64,000 nucleotides of DNA, from positions 1 to 64,000 of the forward strand of contig CAMVMF010000003.1 of NCBI GenBank assembly GCA_947168515.1. The letters are read 5' to 3'. Both the position numbers and the translations under genes were made by a program. Below, one piece after another: positions 8,363-17,992 of the stretch. The notes under the pieces were generated by a model, which saw only the letters and a list, made by a program, of their open reading frames with translations, was not told where the DNA came from and ran no database searches. Numbering within the stretch: the stretch's first letter is position 1; each line of letters opens with the position of its first letter. Source of the DNA: an uncultured Bacteroidales bacterium (lineage in GTDB: Bacteria > Bacteroidota > Bacteroidia > Bacteroidales > P3).

Positions 8363-10015
8363 CTATTTATTGTCGGAACTCAGGATTTTTTTGTACTCGC
8401 TTGGGTTGCCGAGAATCTCGGTGGCCTTTTTGATGTCGGGATCCCATTCCAGGGCGGCCTCGATACACCCTTTGCGGTAGTAGTAGTGGAGGATGATGGC
8501 ATCGGCCAGCAGCTCGCTGATTTCCTCGCGATTGCGGTTGAGGTCTTCCTTTTTGGCATCCTTATAGGTCTTTTCCAATTGGTCTATCTGCTGCTTGAGA
8601 TTGTCCATATAGTTCTCTTCCTCTGCCACCTTGCGCAAGTCGGCAATCAGGTTTTCGGTGTAGGTTTTGTACTCGTATGTCTTGTCGGAGAGGTAGTTGA
8701 CGAAATCGTTCCATATCTCGTCCGTGATTTTGAACTCACCGGCAGGCGGAATGCTGGCGTGCTCGCGGTGGTATTTCATGGCGTAGTTGAAGAAGTGGAA
8801 ACGGTTGTATAATGCCACAGAGAGCAATGAGCTGGGCTCATGTTCCACTTCGACATCGGGCTCGATGCCGAAACCGTCATAAACCGTACGTCCGTTGCGT
8901 GTTTTAAAGGCCGTCTTGAGCGAGTCGGGCACTTTGGTGGCACGGCCGTCGGCATCGCGGTGTTTATAGTCGATGGCCTGTATGCAGCGTCCGCTGGGGA
9001 TAAAATATTTCGACACGGTTACCTTCATCTGGCTGTTATAGGGCATGGGCAGGATGTTCTGTACCAATCCTTTGCCGTAGGAACGTTCGCCGATGATTAC
9101 GGCGCGGTCAAGGTCCTGCAGGCTACCGCTGACAATTTCGCTAGCCGAGGCGCTGGCGCTATTGATGAGCACTGCCAAAGGAATGTCTAAGTCTTCGGGG
9201 GACATCCGAGTGCGGCTTTTCACGTTCTTTGAGGCTACTTTGCCCTTGGTCTCCACTACCAGTTCGTTGCTCTTCACCCAGATGTTGACAATGTCTACGG
9301 CCTCGTTCATAAGTCCGCCGCCGTTGTTGCGTAGGTCCAGAATGAAACCTTTCATATCGGGGTGCTCGCGTTTGAGCTGGCGGAAAGCCTCACGCACATT
9401 CTTGGCAGCGTCCTGGGTGAACTCGTCGAGGCGCACATAGCCTATATTGCCGTCAACCATGCCGTAGTAGGGGACGTTGGGAAGCCGTATTTCGCCGCGG
9501 GTGAGTTTGACCTCGAACTCTTTGCCGTCACGTTCGAGACGGAGGGCCACTTCGGTGCCCGCCTGGCCGCGCATGGCGCTGCTGACGTCGCTGGTGGTTT
9601 TGCCCTTGGTGCTCTCACCGCCTACGGCCACGATGCGGTCGCCAATGCGTATGCCTGCCTTGTCGGCAGGGAGGCCCTCGTAGGGTTCGGCGATATATAC
9701 GCTGTCGCCTTGCTGGTGTATCAGTGCGCCGATGCCTCCGTACTGTCCCAGCACCTGCATTTTCACGTCCTCCATGTCGCTCTCGGCAAAATAGTTGGTG
9801 TAGGGGTCCATGGAGGCCAACATGGCATCGATGGCCACCTTCATGGTCTTGCCGGGGTCGACATCGTCTACATAGTTGATGTGGAGGTTCTTGTAAACGT
9901 TGGCGAAGATTTCTAGGTTCTTAGAGATTTCGAATCCTTTGTCGCTTTGTTCGTTCTGTGCCATGGCGGTCGTCCCTGCCCATAGCAGCAGCAATATCAG
10001 AATTTTTTGCTTCAT
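8363..10015 (-). CDS. S41 family C-terminal processing peptidase
   Basis: Periplasmic serine protease of the Ctp/Prc type, 550 residues. A signal peptide (to AMAQ, residue 20) is followed by a PDZ domain (about 85-170, with GLPADKAGIRIGDRI). The protease core follows: GFILDLRNNGGG and INSASASASEI. The likely catalytic pair is Ser290 and Lys315 (SYGKG), with the usual 25-residue spacing. The charged C-terminal helical part (about 460-550) is common in Bacteroidota members. It probably processes periplasmic or outer-membrane proteins. Confidence 0.93.
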   Translation of the reverse strand: MKQKILILLLLWAGTTAMAQNEQSDKGFEISKNLEIFANVYKNLHINYVDDVDPGKTMKVAIDAMLASMDPYTNYFAESDMEDVKMQVLGQYGGIGALIHQQGDSVYIAEPYEGLPADKAGIRIGDRIVAVGGESTKGKTTSDVSSAMRGQAGTEVALRLERDGKEFEVKLTRGEIRLPNVPYYGMVDGNIGYVRLDEFTQDAAKNVREAFRQLKREHPDMKGFILDLRNNGGGLMNEAVDIVNIWVKSNELVVETKGKVASKNVKSRTRMSPEDLDIPLAVLINSASASASEIVSGSLQDLDRAVIIGERSYGKGLVQNILPMPYNSQMKVTVSKYFIPSGRCIQAIDYKHRDADGRATKVPDSLKTAFKTRNGRTVYDGFGIEPDVEVEHEPSSLLSVALYNRFHFFNYAMKYHREHASIPPAGEFKITDEIWNDFVNYLSDKTYEYKTYTENLIADLRKVAEEENYMDNLKQQIDQLEKTYKDAKKEDLNRNREEISELLADAIILHYYYRKGCIEAALEWDPDIKKATEILGNPSEYKKILSSDNK

Positions 10016-10102
10016 ATTATGTTGTAGTCAAAAATGCTTGAATAAGTTTAATTTTATTGTCGCATAAACCCGTTTACGCTTTGAGCACGGAGAATTATCC
10101 AA

Positions 10103-10150
10103 ATGCTATGCCAATAGACCTTTTAGTTTTTAGTTTCTACCTTTTACTTT
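10103..10150 (+). repeat. Dispersed repeat copy (TTTTAGTTTTTAG module)
   Basis: ATGCTATGCCAATAGACC followed by TTTTAGTTTTTAG and ACCTTTTACTTTTCC repeats the sequence seen at 153-205. It sits between the S41 protease and antiporter genes and overlaps the last few bases of the antiporter gene. Confidence 0.75.
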
Positions 10151-12429
10151 TCCTGTTTGGCCTCATATTGCTGCATGGTCTCTTCGTAGTGGTCGAGTAG
10201 CTCTCCTACATCGATGTTCTGTGGCGAGATAAACATCACTAGGTCGCCCTCCTGGAACCGCTCGTTGCCCGAGGGGTTGAAGAGCGTCGTGTCGCCGCGT
10301 TTGATGCCGATGACCAAGGCGTTGTATATCACCATGAGGTTGGCCTCCTTGATGGGTCGTCCCACGAGGGCGTGGCCTTCGGGTATGACCATGGTGTAGT
10401 TGTTGATGTTGTGGTCGCTGTGGTCGTGGATGAGCATGTCAGGCTCCACCGTGATCTGGTTGCGCACTTTCGCAACCTGGTCTTCGCTGCCGATGAGCGT
10501 CACTTTGTCTCCGGGCAGCAGCTGGGTTTTCTTGTCGGGCAGGTCGTAGACGATGCCGGCACGTTCGATGCTCACCACATTGACTCCATAGCTCTTGCGG
10601 ATGCCGCATTCGCGAAGTGCCTTGCCCGACCATGGGGAGTAGGGGGTCACCATGGTGCTGTCCATATAGAAACTGTTCTCCAACTCCTCGGGTATGGCAA
10701 AGGAGTTTTGGGCCTGCCGTGAGTTGAGGTTGGTGACAAAGTGGTTCTCGATGCGGTGGTAGAAATCAATGACGGGCTTGGAGGCCAGGCTGACGAATAC
10801 GACCACGATGGCTATGACCAGCAGGAGGCCTACGGCAATGTGCACATAGCGCGATACGACCCAGCCTACTGCCGTCAGGGCCACAAAGTAGCGCAGCAAC
10901 AATAGCGGCAGTACGATGGCCTGGCTGTTGCTGCCTATCTCCAGCATCTCTTTCTCCAGCTTTTTGTTCACCCCTTTGACGGCCATGGCCCATAGGAACG
11001 GGGCCAGCGCCAGCAGGGTTGCCGTCATGCCCAGCAGGTTGCTCCAGATCTCCGGTATCCCCAGGTCGGCAAAAAGATTGTTGAGGAAGGGCTTGAGCAA
11101 GATGAAGCTAAGCAGCGACAATGCGGCGATGATAATACCGTAGAACAGGATGCCCTGCACCTGTTTCTTGATGAATGCGGTGAGTTTGTTTTCGTGCCCC
11201 GAAGTGCGGGAGGAGTTGCTGTACCGCTCCAATATGCGCTTGACTTTTTCGGGAATCTTGGGGTAGATCTTTTCGTAGGCCGGAGTGCCTGCCTTGATCA
11301 TGTAGGGGGTTACGAAGGTGGTGATGATGGACACCGAAACGATGATGGGGTAGAGCTTTTCGTCGATTACGCCGAAACTCAGGCCCAACCCTGCGATGAT
11401 AAAGCTGAACTCTCCGATGTTGCAGAAACAAAAACCGCCCTGCATGGCCCCCTTGAGGGGTTTGCCGCTGAGGAGGATGCCGAGGGTGGCACTAAAAGAT
11501 TTGAACACCACCACGGCCAGGGCGATGATGAGTATGTAGTACCATTGGTGCAGCAACACTTCGGGATTGACCAACATGCCCACCGACACAAAAAACACCG
11601 CTCCAAAGAGGTCTTTGATGGGGGTGATGATGCGGTGGATGACATCGGCCTCGATGGTCTCTGCCAAAATGGCACCCATCACAAAGGCCCCCAAGGCAGT
11701 GGAAAAACCGGCAAAGTCGGCAAAGACCACCATGCCGAAACAGAGCCCCACGGCCACGATGCACAGCGTCTCCTCCGACATCCATTTGCGCATCCAGCGC
11801 AAAAAAGAGGGGATGAGGAAGATGCCGAAGGTGAACCACACGATGAGGAAGAAAATCAGCTTGACCATGCTCATGCCCAGCTGCGCGCCGTCGAACCGGC
11901 GGCTGACGCTGAGGGTGGAGAGAATCACCAACAGCAACACCGCCACCAGGTCTTCTACCACCAGCACCGCCGTGACGGTGTTGGTGAACTTCTGCTGCTT
12001 GAGCTTCAGGTCCTCAAACGACTTGATGATGATGGTTGTGGACGAGATGGACAGCATACATCCCAGGAAGATGCAACTCATGTCGCTCATGCCCAAGATA
12101 TGGCCTATCGTGTTGCCTATCACAAACATGATCGCCAATTCGGTCAACGCAGTGACGGCCCCCGTGGCCCCCACCTTCTTCAGTTTCTTGATGCTGAATT
12201 CCAATCCCAAGGCAAACATCAGAAAGACGATTCCGATGTCGCTCCAAACGTGGATGTTGGTGTCGTCGCTGATGGCAGGGAACCATGGAAAATAAGGCCC
12301 GATAAAGAACCCCGCAACAATATAGCCTAGCACCAGTGGCTGCTTGAGCCACTTGAAAATCACCGTTATGATGCCGGCAGTAATGAGGATGATGGCAAGG
12401 TCGAGAAATATTGGGGGCAATGATGACAT
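10144..12429 (-). CDS. KefB-type cation:proton antiporter with two TrkA_C domains
   Basis: The 761-residue membrane protein begins with the CPA2 Na+/H+ exchanger domain (residues about 10-385, twelve or so hydrophobic segments; start MSSLPPIFLDLAIILI). A second hydrophobic block of about four segments follows (about 425-560). The C-terminus carries two RCK_C/TrkA_C domains (about 590-670 and 675-750), containing LLPGDKVTLIGSEDQV and FQEGDLVMFIS. It should exchange K+ or Na+ for protons under ligand control through the C-terminal domains. No TrkA_N Rossmann domain is present. Confidence 0.88.
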   Translation of the reverse strand: MSSLPPIFLDLAIILITAGIITVIFKWLKQPLVLGYIVAGFFIGPYFPWFPAISDDTNIHVWSDIGIVFLMFALGLEFSIKKLKKVGATGAVTALTELAIMFVIGNTIGHILGMSDMSCIFLGCMLSISSTTIIIKSFEDLKLKQQKFTNTVTAVLVVEDLVAVLLLVILSTLSVSRRFDGAQLGMSMVKLIFFLIVWFTFGIFLIPSFLRWMRKWMSEETLCIVAVGLCFGMVVFADFAGFSTALGAFVMGAILAETIEADVIHRIITPIKDLFGAVFFVSVGMLVNPEVLLHQWYYILIIALAVVVFKSFSATLGILLSGKPLKGAMQGGFCFCNIGEFSFIIAGLGLSFGVIDEKLYPIIVSVSIITTFVTPYMIKAGTPAYEKIYPKIPEKVKRILERYSNSSRTSGHENKLTAFIKKQVQGILFYGIIIAALSLLSFILLKPFLNNLFADLGIPEIWSNLLGMTATLLALAPFLWAMAVKGVNKKLEKEMLEIGSNSQAIVLPLLLLRYFVALTAVGWVVSRYVHIAVGLLLVIAIVVVFVSLASKPVIDFYHRIENHFVTNLNSRQAQNSFAIPEELENSFYMDSTMVTPYSPWSGKALRECGIRKSYGVNVVSIERAGIVYDLPDKKTQLLPGDKVTLIGSEDQVAKVRNQITVEPDMLIHDHSDHNINNYTMVIPEGHALVGRPIKEANLMVIYNALVIGIKRGDTTLFNPSGNERFQEGDLVMFISPQNIDVGELLDHYEETMQQYEAKQEK

Positions 12430-12774
12430 TGTAAAACGTATTTTATTAAAAAACCTATATATAACGCACCTTCCCCTTTCTTATTGTTCATCAAATGCCA
12501 CAAAAATCATTTTTTTATCAACTAGTAAGAGCTATCAATCAACAATTAGAGGGCCAATTAACCTATGAACCAGTTCATAATCCATGCTTACTATCATTTA
12601 ATAGATTGTATTATTCGTACTTCTTTCCTGCAGCATCACTCCAACCTTAGCCAGTGCCATTGCTTTTATTTTTTTGTTCTTAATGATGGACAGGAAGATG
12701 AGGATAGGGGCTTTGTTGCAAATACTCAGGCTTTTCTACAGCATCGTTTTGCCTCTTGACGGGCATGAGGTGGT
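12430..12774. other. Divergent intergenic region, no gene seen
   Basis: 345 bp of AT-rich DNA between the divergent antiporter and AraC genes. It should hold both promoters, but I see no clear TAnnTTTG pair, hairpin or repeat. Confidence 0.6.
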
Positions 12775-13671
12775 ATGGAAATTGTTGTTGAATGTTTTAT
12801 GAGCTATATTGACACTAAGGATATAGGGGTTTTTGATATCAGGGCCGGCGAGTCCGACGAGATGATTCAGCGTGGCAATGCCACCCAGGTAAGTGGGCTG
12901 CTTTTGGGCATTTGTGACCGAGGAACGTGTTCTTATCTGTTGAGTCAAAGCCGGCATGACGTTGGGCGCAACGGTGTTTTCTTTGCCCTCCCAGGTCAGC
13001 TCTTTTCTGTGCAGGAATACAGTAGCAACTTGGAGGCCACGGTGGTTTTTGTCACCTCAGAGTATCTGCTTAAAATGGGTTCGCAGAGCGATATGCTTCT
13101 CTTGCAAGGCAATGAACCTGTACGGGGAAAACTATTTGACAGTCTGAGCAAGCTTGATGGCGGTGTCCCTCAAGATATTGTCCTCACAGACGAAATAGCG
13201 GAGGATGTGCGGCACATTTTGTTGGTGCTTAAGCGACATGCCTATCCTCAGAGCGATAAGAGTAACCTGCTGATGTCTGTGCCGCTCATACAGGCACTGT
13301 TGTTGCTGGTCCTTGAGTCTCAGCCACATGATGGCATGAAAGTGCGTTCCCTCTCTCGTCACGAACAGCTGACCAAGGATTTCTTTGTGCTGCTGTTGCA
13401 GCATCACAAGGAAGAACATGACGTATCCTATTATGCCGAACGGCTTTTTGTAACGCCCAAATATTTGAGTACTGTGGTCTCCAAAACCACCGGGTCGCCA
13501 ATACAGGATTGGATTTCGCGTCTGCTGCTGTTCACCGCTAAACAGCTATTGAAAAATAGTAGGCTTAGCGTACAGCAGATTTCCAGTGAATTGCATTTCT
13601 CTACTCCATCCTCTTTCATTCGCATCTTCCGTCGCATGACGGGTTTGACTCCACGGGAATATAGGTTGTAA
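12775..13671 (+). CDS. AraC family transcriptional regulator
   Basis: The 298-residue product ends in two helix-turn-helix units (about 200-298), with DVSYYAERLFVTPKYLSTVV and LSVQQISSELHFSTPSSFIR, and the family ending GLTPREYRL. The N-terminal half (about 1-170) is a probable cupin-like ligand domain. The ATG at 12775 gives the longest product; 12799 (MSYIDTKD) is an alternative. It faces the convergent CDP-alcohol phosphatidyltransferase gene, and its target is not evident. Confidence 0.92.
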   Translation: MEIVVECFMSYIDTKDIGVFDIRAGESDEMIQRGNATQVSGLLLGICDRGTCSYLLSQSRHDVGRNGVFFALPGQLFSVQEYSSNLEATVVFVTSEYLLKMGSQSDMLLLQGNEPVRGKLFDSLSKLDGGVPQDIVLTDEIAEDVRHILLVLKRHAYPQSDKSNLLMSVPLIQALLLLVLESQPHDGMKVRSLSRHEQLTKDFFVLLLQHHKEEHDVSYYAERLFVTPKYLSTVVSKTTGSPIQDWISRLLLFTAKQLLKNSRLSVQQISSELHFSTPSSFIRIFRRMTGLTPREYRL

Positions 13672-13685
13672 GTGTAGTTTTGCTC

Positions 13686-14378
13686 CTACTTCTTTGGGTC
13701 TATCTTGGCGTAGCCTTTGGCATCGGTAATAAAAGTGACGCCAAGCATTAGTGTCAGGATAGCTATGACCACGATGGCGACAGCGTCTAGTATTCTTACC
13801 TCGTAGGCTATTCCGTAGACGTTGACCGTACGACACCACTCGCGGATGCCCGCAAAAGCAATCATTATGGTGTTCATAATAATGATAATGAGTCTGAACT
13901 CGGTAGGACCCATTTTGGCATAGGTCAGCCTGAACTCGCCTTTGAGGTGGGCATTGATGCTGACGTTGATGGTCATGATAAGGTAGAGGACATAGGCGAT
14001 GAGTGCCAGGTGGAGGTGGACAAAAGGGGAGAGACCCACGCCGATGAACATCAGGCCTTCGTTCACGCAGTCGATGGTGTGGTCGACATAATAGCCGTAT
14101 ATGGGCCGCTGGGTGTTGCGCACCCGTGCCAAGGTGCCGTCGAGCGAGTCGCCGTACCAGTTGATAACCAGTCCCAACGAACTTAGCCATAACCAGTTTA
14201 TATTGATGTTCGATAGAACGAAGCCGGCGGCAACAATGGCCGATCCCACAAATCCAATAAAGGTGAGTAGGTCCGAAGAAACCCACTTGGGCTGGCGCTT
14301 TGCCAGCCATACCAAGGCTTTCTTTTCCATTCCGTTGAGTACGGAAGTTTGTATTCTCTGTGATTGCTTGATTTCCAT
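13686..14378 (-). CDS. CDP-alcohol phosphatidyltransferase family protein
   Basis: Membrane enzyme joining a CDP-activated lipid to an alcohol. The family motif DG-x2-AR-x8-G-x3-D-x3-D is intact, reading DGTLARV through GYYVDHTID (residues about 70-95). About five membrane segments surround it. The ATG at 14378 (MEIKQSQRI) was chosen because it starts 19 bp after the cls stop; a longer reading from 14426 would overlap cls. The third gene of a ftsH-cls operon, it probably makes a phospholipid precursor; the alcohol acceptor cannot be read from sequence. Confidence 0.85.
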   Translation of the reverse strand: MEIKQSQRIQTSVLNGMEKKALVWLAKRQPKWVSSDLLTFIGFVGSAIVAAGFVLSNININWLWLSSLGLVINWYGDSLDGTLARVRNTQRPIYGYYVDHTIDCVNEGLMFIGVGLSPFVHLHLALIAYVLYLIMTINVSINAHLKGEFRLTYAKMGPTEFRLIIIIMNTIMIAFAGIREWCRTVNVYGIAYEVRILDAVAIVVIAILTLMLGVTFITDAKGYAKIDPKK

Positions 14379-14397
14379 AAATTGTTTGTTGTCTGAT

Positions 14398-15705
14398 TTA
14401 TAATTGGGCGGAGAAAAGACGGGCAATGTGCTCGAAAAGTCTCTGACGGCAAGGCCGTTCAGCCCATTGTTCTTTGGTGATGTGTTCTGAATCTTTTTCG
14501 TCCGCCAGAAAGATTTCCTTTATCGTACGGGTGTACTTCTCATCTTCTATAAATGCATTGATTTCTAGGTCTAGCAGGTAGCTACGTGGGTCTATGTTTG
14601 TGGAACCGATGGTGGCTATTCGGTCGTCGCAAGCCACAATCTTGGAGTGCATATACCCTTTGCTATAAAAGTATATGTCCGCGCCTGCCTCCAGCACTTC
14701 TGACAGATAGGATTTGGAAGCCAACGGAGTAAGGATACCCCGGTCTCCACGGGGCGGAATAATAATGCGGACGTTCACCCCTCGTCGGGCGGCTCTACAG
14801 ATGGATTGCATGACCTCCCGGGTAGGAATGAAGTAGGGCGACTCCCAGTAGACGTATTGCTGGCTGGTGTCTAATATTCGACACAGCTCCTTCATGATGG
14901 TGGGCCCCTCGCCAATAGGTCCCGAGGTAAGCACTCTTACCGGTAGGTCCCCAAGACCTTCTACTTTTGGAAAATATTTCTTGTCTGCCAACAGTTTGCC
15001 CGAGGCATAGCGCCAGTCGCAGAGAAAAGCTAGCTGCAGCTCCCCAACGGCAGGACCCTGAAGGCGTATTTGGGTGTCGCGCCAGTTGCCCCAGCGAAGG
15101 CCTTGGTAATAGCGGTCGGCAATGTTCATACCTCCCAAATATCCTTTCTTGCCGTCAATGACCACCACTTTTCGGTGGTTGCGGTAGTTGTCCTTTTTGC
15201 GGAGGAAAGGAATGTAGGCGGGCCCAAATCCGCATACTTCAATTCCTTCGCGCTGTAATTTTTTGTAATACCATTTGCTCTTCATGTTAGCCATGTCGTC
15301 GTAGAGCAACCGTACTTCTATTCCCTGCTTGGCTTTGGCTATCAATGCGTCGCCAATACATTGTCCTATGGCATCGGCCTCGAATTTGAAAAACTGAACA
15401 TGGATGAAATGCTCGGCTGTTCCGATGTCTTCCAGCAGTTGCTTCACCATCGGATGGAAGTCGGGGTAGGTGTCTATGAGGTTATCTGTTGTTTGTTCCA
15501 CCTGCAGTAGACTTTTCCCCGTCTCGTGAGTATGCGATGGTGCATTTTCTTCCCGGCCAGTGGAATCGCCCACACTGGGTCTTGCTTCCATACATCCTGC
15601 CAGTTTGGCTCGGTCGGCCTCGCTGACGAGTGGGATTTGGCCAGGTTTGCTTGTGAGCCACAGGAGCCAAAGAACTACCAGAAAAATAACGATTAGTGCT
15701 GTCAT
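14398..15705 (-). CDS. cls: Cardiolipin synthase (phospholipase D family)
   Basis: The 435-residue membrane enzyme condenses phosphatidylglycerol to cardiolipin. One N-terminal membrane segment (residues 1-17) precedes two HKD motifs: NHRKVVVIDGKKGYLGG (about residue 178) and MHSKIVACDDRIATIGSTN (about residue 350). Both HxKx4D sets are complete. The second usual N-terminal transmembrane segment seems replaced by a hydrophilic stretch (about 25-70). Its start codon overlaps the ftsH stop by 4 bp, implying translational coupling. Confidence 0.9.
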   Translation of the reverse strand: MTALIVIFLVVLWLLWLTSKPGQIPLVSEADRAKLAGCMEARPSVGDSTGREENAPSHTHETGKSLLQVEQTTDNLIDTYPDFHPMVKQLLEDIGTAEHFIHVQFFKFEADAIGQCIGDALIAKAKQGIEVRLLYDDMANMKSKWYYKKLQREGIEVCGFGPAYIPFLRKKDNYRNHRKVVVIDGKKGYLGGMNIADRYYQGLRWGNWRDTQIRLQGPAVGELQLAFLCDWRYASGKLLADKKYFPKVEGLGDLPVRVLTSGPIGEGPTIMKELCRILDTSQQYVYWESPYFIPTREVMQSICRAARRGVNVRIIIPPRGDRGILTPLASKSYLSEVLEAGADIYFYSKGYMHSKIVACDDRIATIGSTNIDPRSYLLDLEINAFIEDEKYTRTIKEIFLADEKDSEHITKEQWAERPCRQRLFEHIARLFSAQL

Positions 15706-17591
15706 GGAGTTTTCTTGTCAATGATTTCCATGAATTCTTCGCCGGTGATGGTTTCTTTCTCCAGCAGAAGGTTGGCTGCGGCATCCATTTGGCTGCGGTT
15801 TTCGATGATGATTTTCTTGGCCAAGGCATAGCTGTCGGCTATCATCTGCCGCACTTCGTTGTCGACGTCGGCGGCAGTCTCTTGGGCACAAGAGAGCGAG
15901 GTGTCGCCCCCTAAGTAGGCGTTGTTCACCGTCTCCAAGGCCATCATGCCGTATTTGTCGCTCATGCCGAAGCGGGTCACCATGGCGCGGGCCAGCTTGG
16001 TGGCTTGTTCGATGTCGTTGCTGGCTCCGGTGGTGATGTTGCCAAAGAAGACCTCCTCGGCAGCGCGTCCTCCTGTGAGAGTGGCTATGCGGCCCAGCAG
16101 TTCGGTCTTGTTCATGAGCACCTGCTCGCCACTGTCCACCTGCATGGTGTAGCCCAAAGCCCCCGAGGTGCGGGGCACGATAGTGATTTTGTGCACAGGT
16201 GCCGAACCCCCTAATCGGGCGGCCACCATGGCATGACCTATTTCGTGATAGCTGATGATGCGGCGCTCTTTGTCGGAAATCATCTTGCCTTTGCGTTGGG
16301 CACCGGCCATGACGGTCTCGATGCTTTCTTCTAGGTCTTGCTGTGTGACAGTTTTTCTGCCCATGCGCACGGCCCGGAGGGCAGCTTCGTTGACGATGTT
16401 GGCAATCTCGGCACCGCTACTGCCCGCCATGGCACGCGCTATCAGGTCTAGAGAAATGTTCTCTTCGTGTTTTATATGTTTCAGGTGCACATTGAGGATT
16501 GCCACACGACCTTCCAGGTCGGGCAGTTCCATCTGCACACGACGGTCGAAACGTCCAGGACGTAGCAATGCCTTGTCGAGCATTTCGGGTCGGTTGGTGG
16601 CGGCCAGAATGACCACGCCTTTGCGGCTGTCGAAACCGTCCATTTCCGTGAGCAGCTGATTGAGGGTCTGCTCGCGTTCGTCGTTTCCGCCAAATCCCGA
16701 GCTGTCGCGCCGTTTGCCAATGGCGTCAATCTCGTCTATGAAGATGATGCAGGGAGCCTTTTCGTTGGCCTGTTTGAAGAGGTCACGCACTTTGGATGCC
16801 CCCATGCCCACAAACATCTGCACAAACTCTGAGCCGCTGATGGAGAAGAAAGGCACGTGGGCCTCGCCTGCCACGGCACGGGCAATAAGTGTCTTACCCG
16901 TGCCTGGAGGGCCAACCAACAATGCCCCCTTTGGCAGCGAAGCACCAATATCGGTGTACTTGGTGGGATTATGTAGGAAATCGACCATCTCTTGGAGGGC
17001 CTCTTTGGCTTCGTCTTGTCCGGCGACATCGGCAAAGGTGGTCTTCACCTGGCTGTCGGCGTATATCTTGGCCCCACTATCGCCAAACGACATGAAATTG
17101 CCCATTCCGCCACCGCCTCGTTTGGACATCTTTTTCATCATCATGTTGAAGAAAAAGTAAAACAAGACTCCGGGCAGCACCCACCACATCAAGAAGTTGG
17201 CCAAAGGCGAATTCTCTTTGGGTATCTCCTGTGTGAAGACGATGTGCCCGCTCTCGTTGGAACTAGGGGCTTGGCTCAGACGCTCGACCAAGCCGGGGTC
17301 GTCCATCTGCCCGGTGACGTAGGTGATTTTTTTGTCCTCTTTGTTCTGGTCGCTTATGGCAAAATAGATTTTGTTTTCCTTTATCAGCACCTCTTCCACC
17401 TTGCCGTCGTTCACATATTGGGTGAAGGTGCCATAGTCGGTCTCTTTCAGCTGCGACTTTACCAGCAGCGGCTGCAGGAAACCGTTGAAGAGCAGTAGCA
17501 GACAGCAGGCCGTTATCAATGGCCACCAGGCGTCCAGCCAGCCCTTGCCTTGCTTATTGCCGTTCGTTTGCAGTTGGTTGTTTTTCATCAC
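15702..17591 (-). CDS. ftsH: ATP-dependent zinc metalloprotease FtsH
   Basis: Membrane-bound AAA+ quality-control protease, 629 residues. Two membrane segments (about 20-40 and 135-155) flank the periplasmic domain. The AAA core has Walker A GPPGTGKT, Walker [12 protein letters not shown] and the second-region-of-homology [20 protein letters not shown]. The zinc site is HEIGHA. All catalytic features are intact. It is first in an operon with cls and the CDP-alcohol transferase, linking membrane-protein turnover to phospholipid making. Confidence 0.97.
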   Translation of the reverse strand: MMKNNQLQTNGNKQGKGWLDAWWPLITACCLLLLFNGFLQPLLVKSQLKETDYGTFTQYVNDGKVEEVLIKENKIYFAISDQNKEDKKITYVTGQMDDPGLVERLSQAPSSNESGHIVFTQEIPKENSPLANFLMWWVLPGVLFYFFFNMMMKKMSKRGGGGMGNFMSFGDSGAKIYADSQVKTTFADVAGQDEAKEALQEMVDFLHNPTKYTDIGASLPKGALLVGPPGTGKTLIARAVAGEAHVPFFSISGSEFVQMFVGMGASKVRDLFKQANEKAPCIIFIDEIDAIGKRRDSSGFGGNDEREQTLNQLLTEMDGFDSRKGVVILAATNRPEMLDKALLRPGRFDRRVQMELPDLEGRVAILNVHLKHIKHEENISLDLIARAMAGSSGAEIANIVNEAALRAVRMGRKTVTQQDLEESIETVMAGAQRKGKMISDKERRIISYHEIGHAMVAARLGGSAPVHKITIVPRTSGALGYTMQVDSGEQVLMNKTELLGRIATLTGGRAAEEVFFGNITTGASNDIEQATKLARAMVTRFGMSDKYGMMALETVNNAYLGGDTSLSCAQETAADVDNEVRQMIADSYALAKKIIIENRSQMDAAANLLLEKETITGEEFMEIIDKKTP

Positions 17592-17992
17592 TGTTTATTA
17601 TGTTATTATTATCTATGCTATCCCTATCAATTATTCTGCCATCTCTGCCCTCAGACGTAAAAGAGAGACCTTTGGGCATACAATAAGCGAAGTTGGGTAT
17701 ATTATTTGTTGCCATAAAGGCTAAAATGGCAGGGTTGTGATGCCTTGGGGTATAATTGAGTGAGACGGACGTTGGGCAAGCAGACGATAGTACCAAACGC
17801 ATTTTGCCATACGCTGAGGTCGGAGGATGGCTTTGTCAGCATGGGCGTTGGCCAGGGTCGGGCAGAGGCCAAACATTTCACTTTTTCCATCTTTCACACA
17901 ATATTCAAAGGGAAGAGCCGTTAATAAATAGATTATTTAATAAAAAGATACTATCACACCACAATATGTTACATCCAAATAGTGTTGCAACT
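17592..17992. other. Divergent intergenic region, no gene seen
   Basis: About 400 bp between divergent ftsH and the DUF4369 gene. AT-rich near both ends and GC-richer in the middle (17.75-17.90 kb). I see no RNA, clear promoter pair or repeat. Confidence 0.5.

Noticed and set aside
11194-12330. 378-codon open frame opposite the antiporter
   Set aside because: His/Asp/Gly-rich translation typical of the complement of membrane-protein codons.
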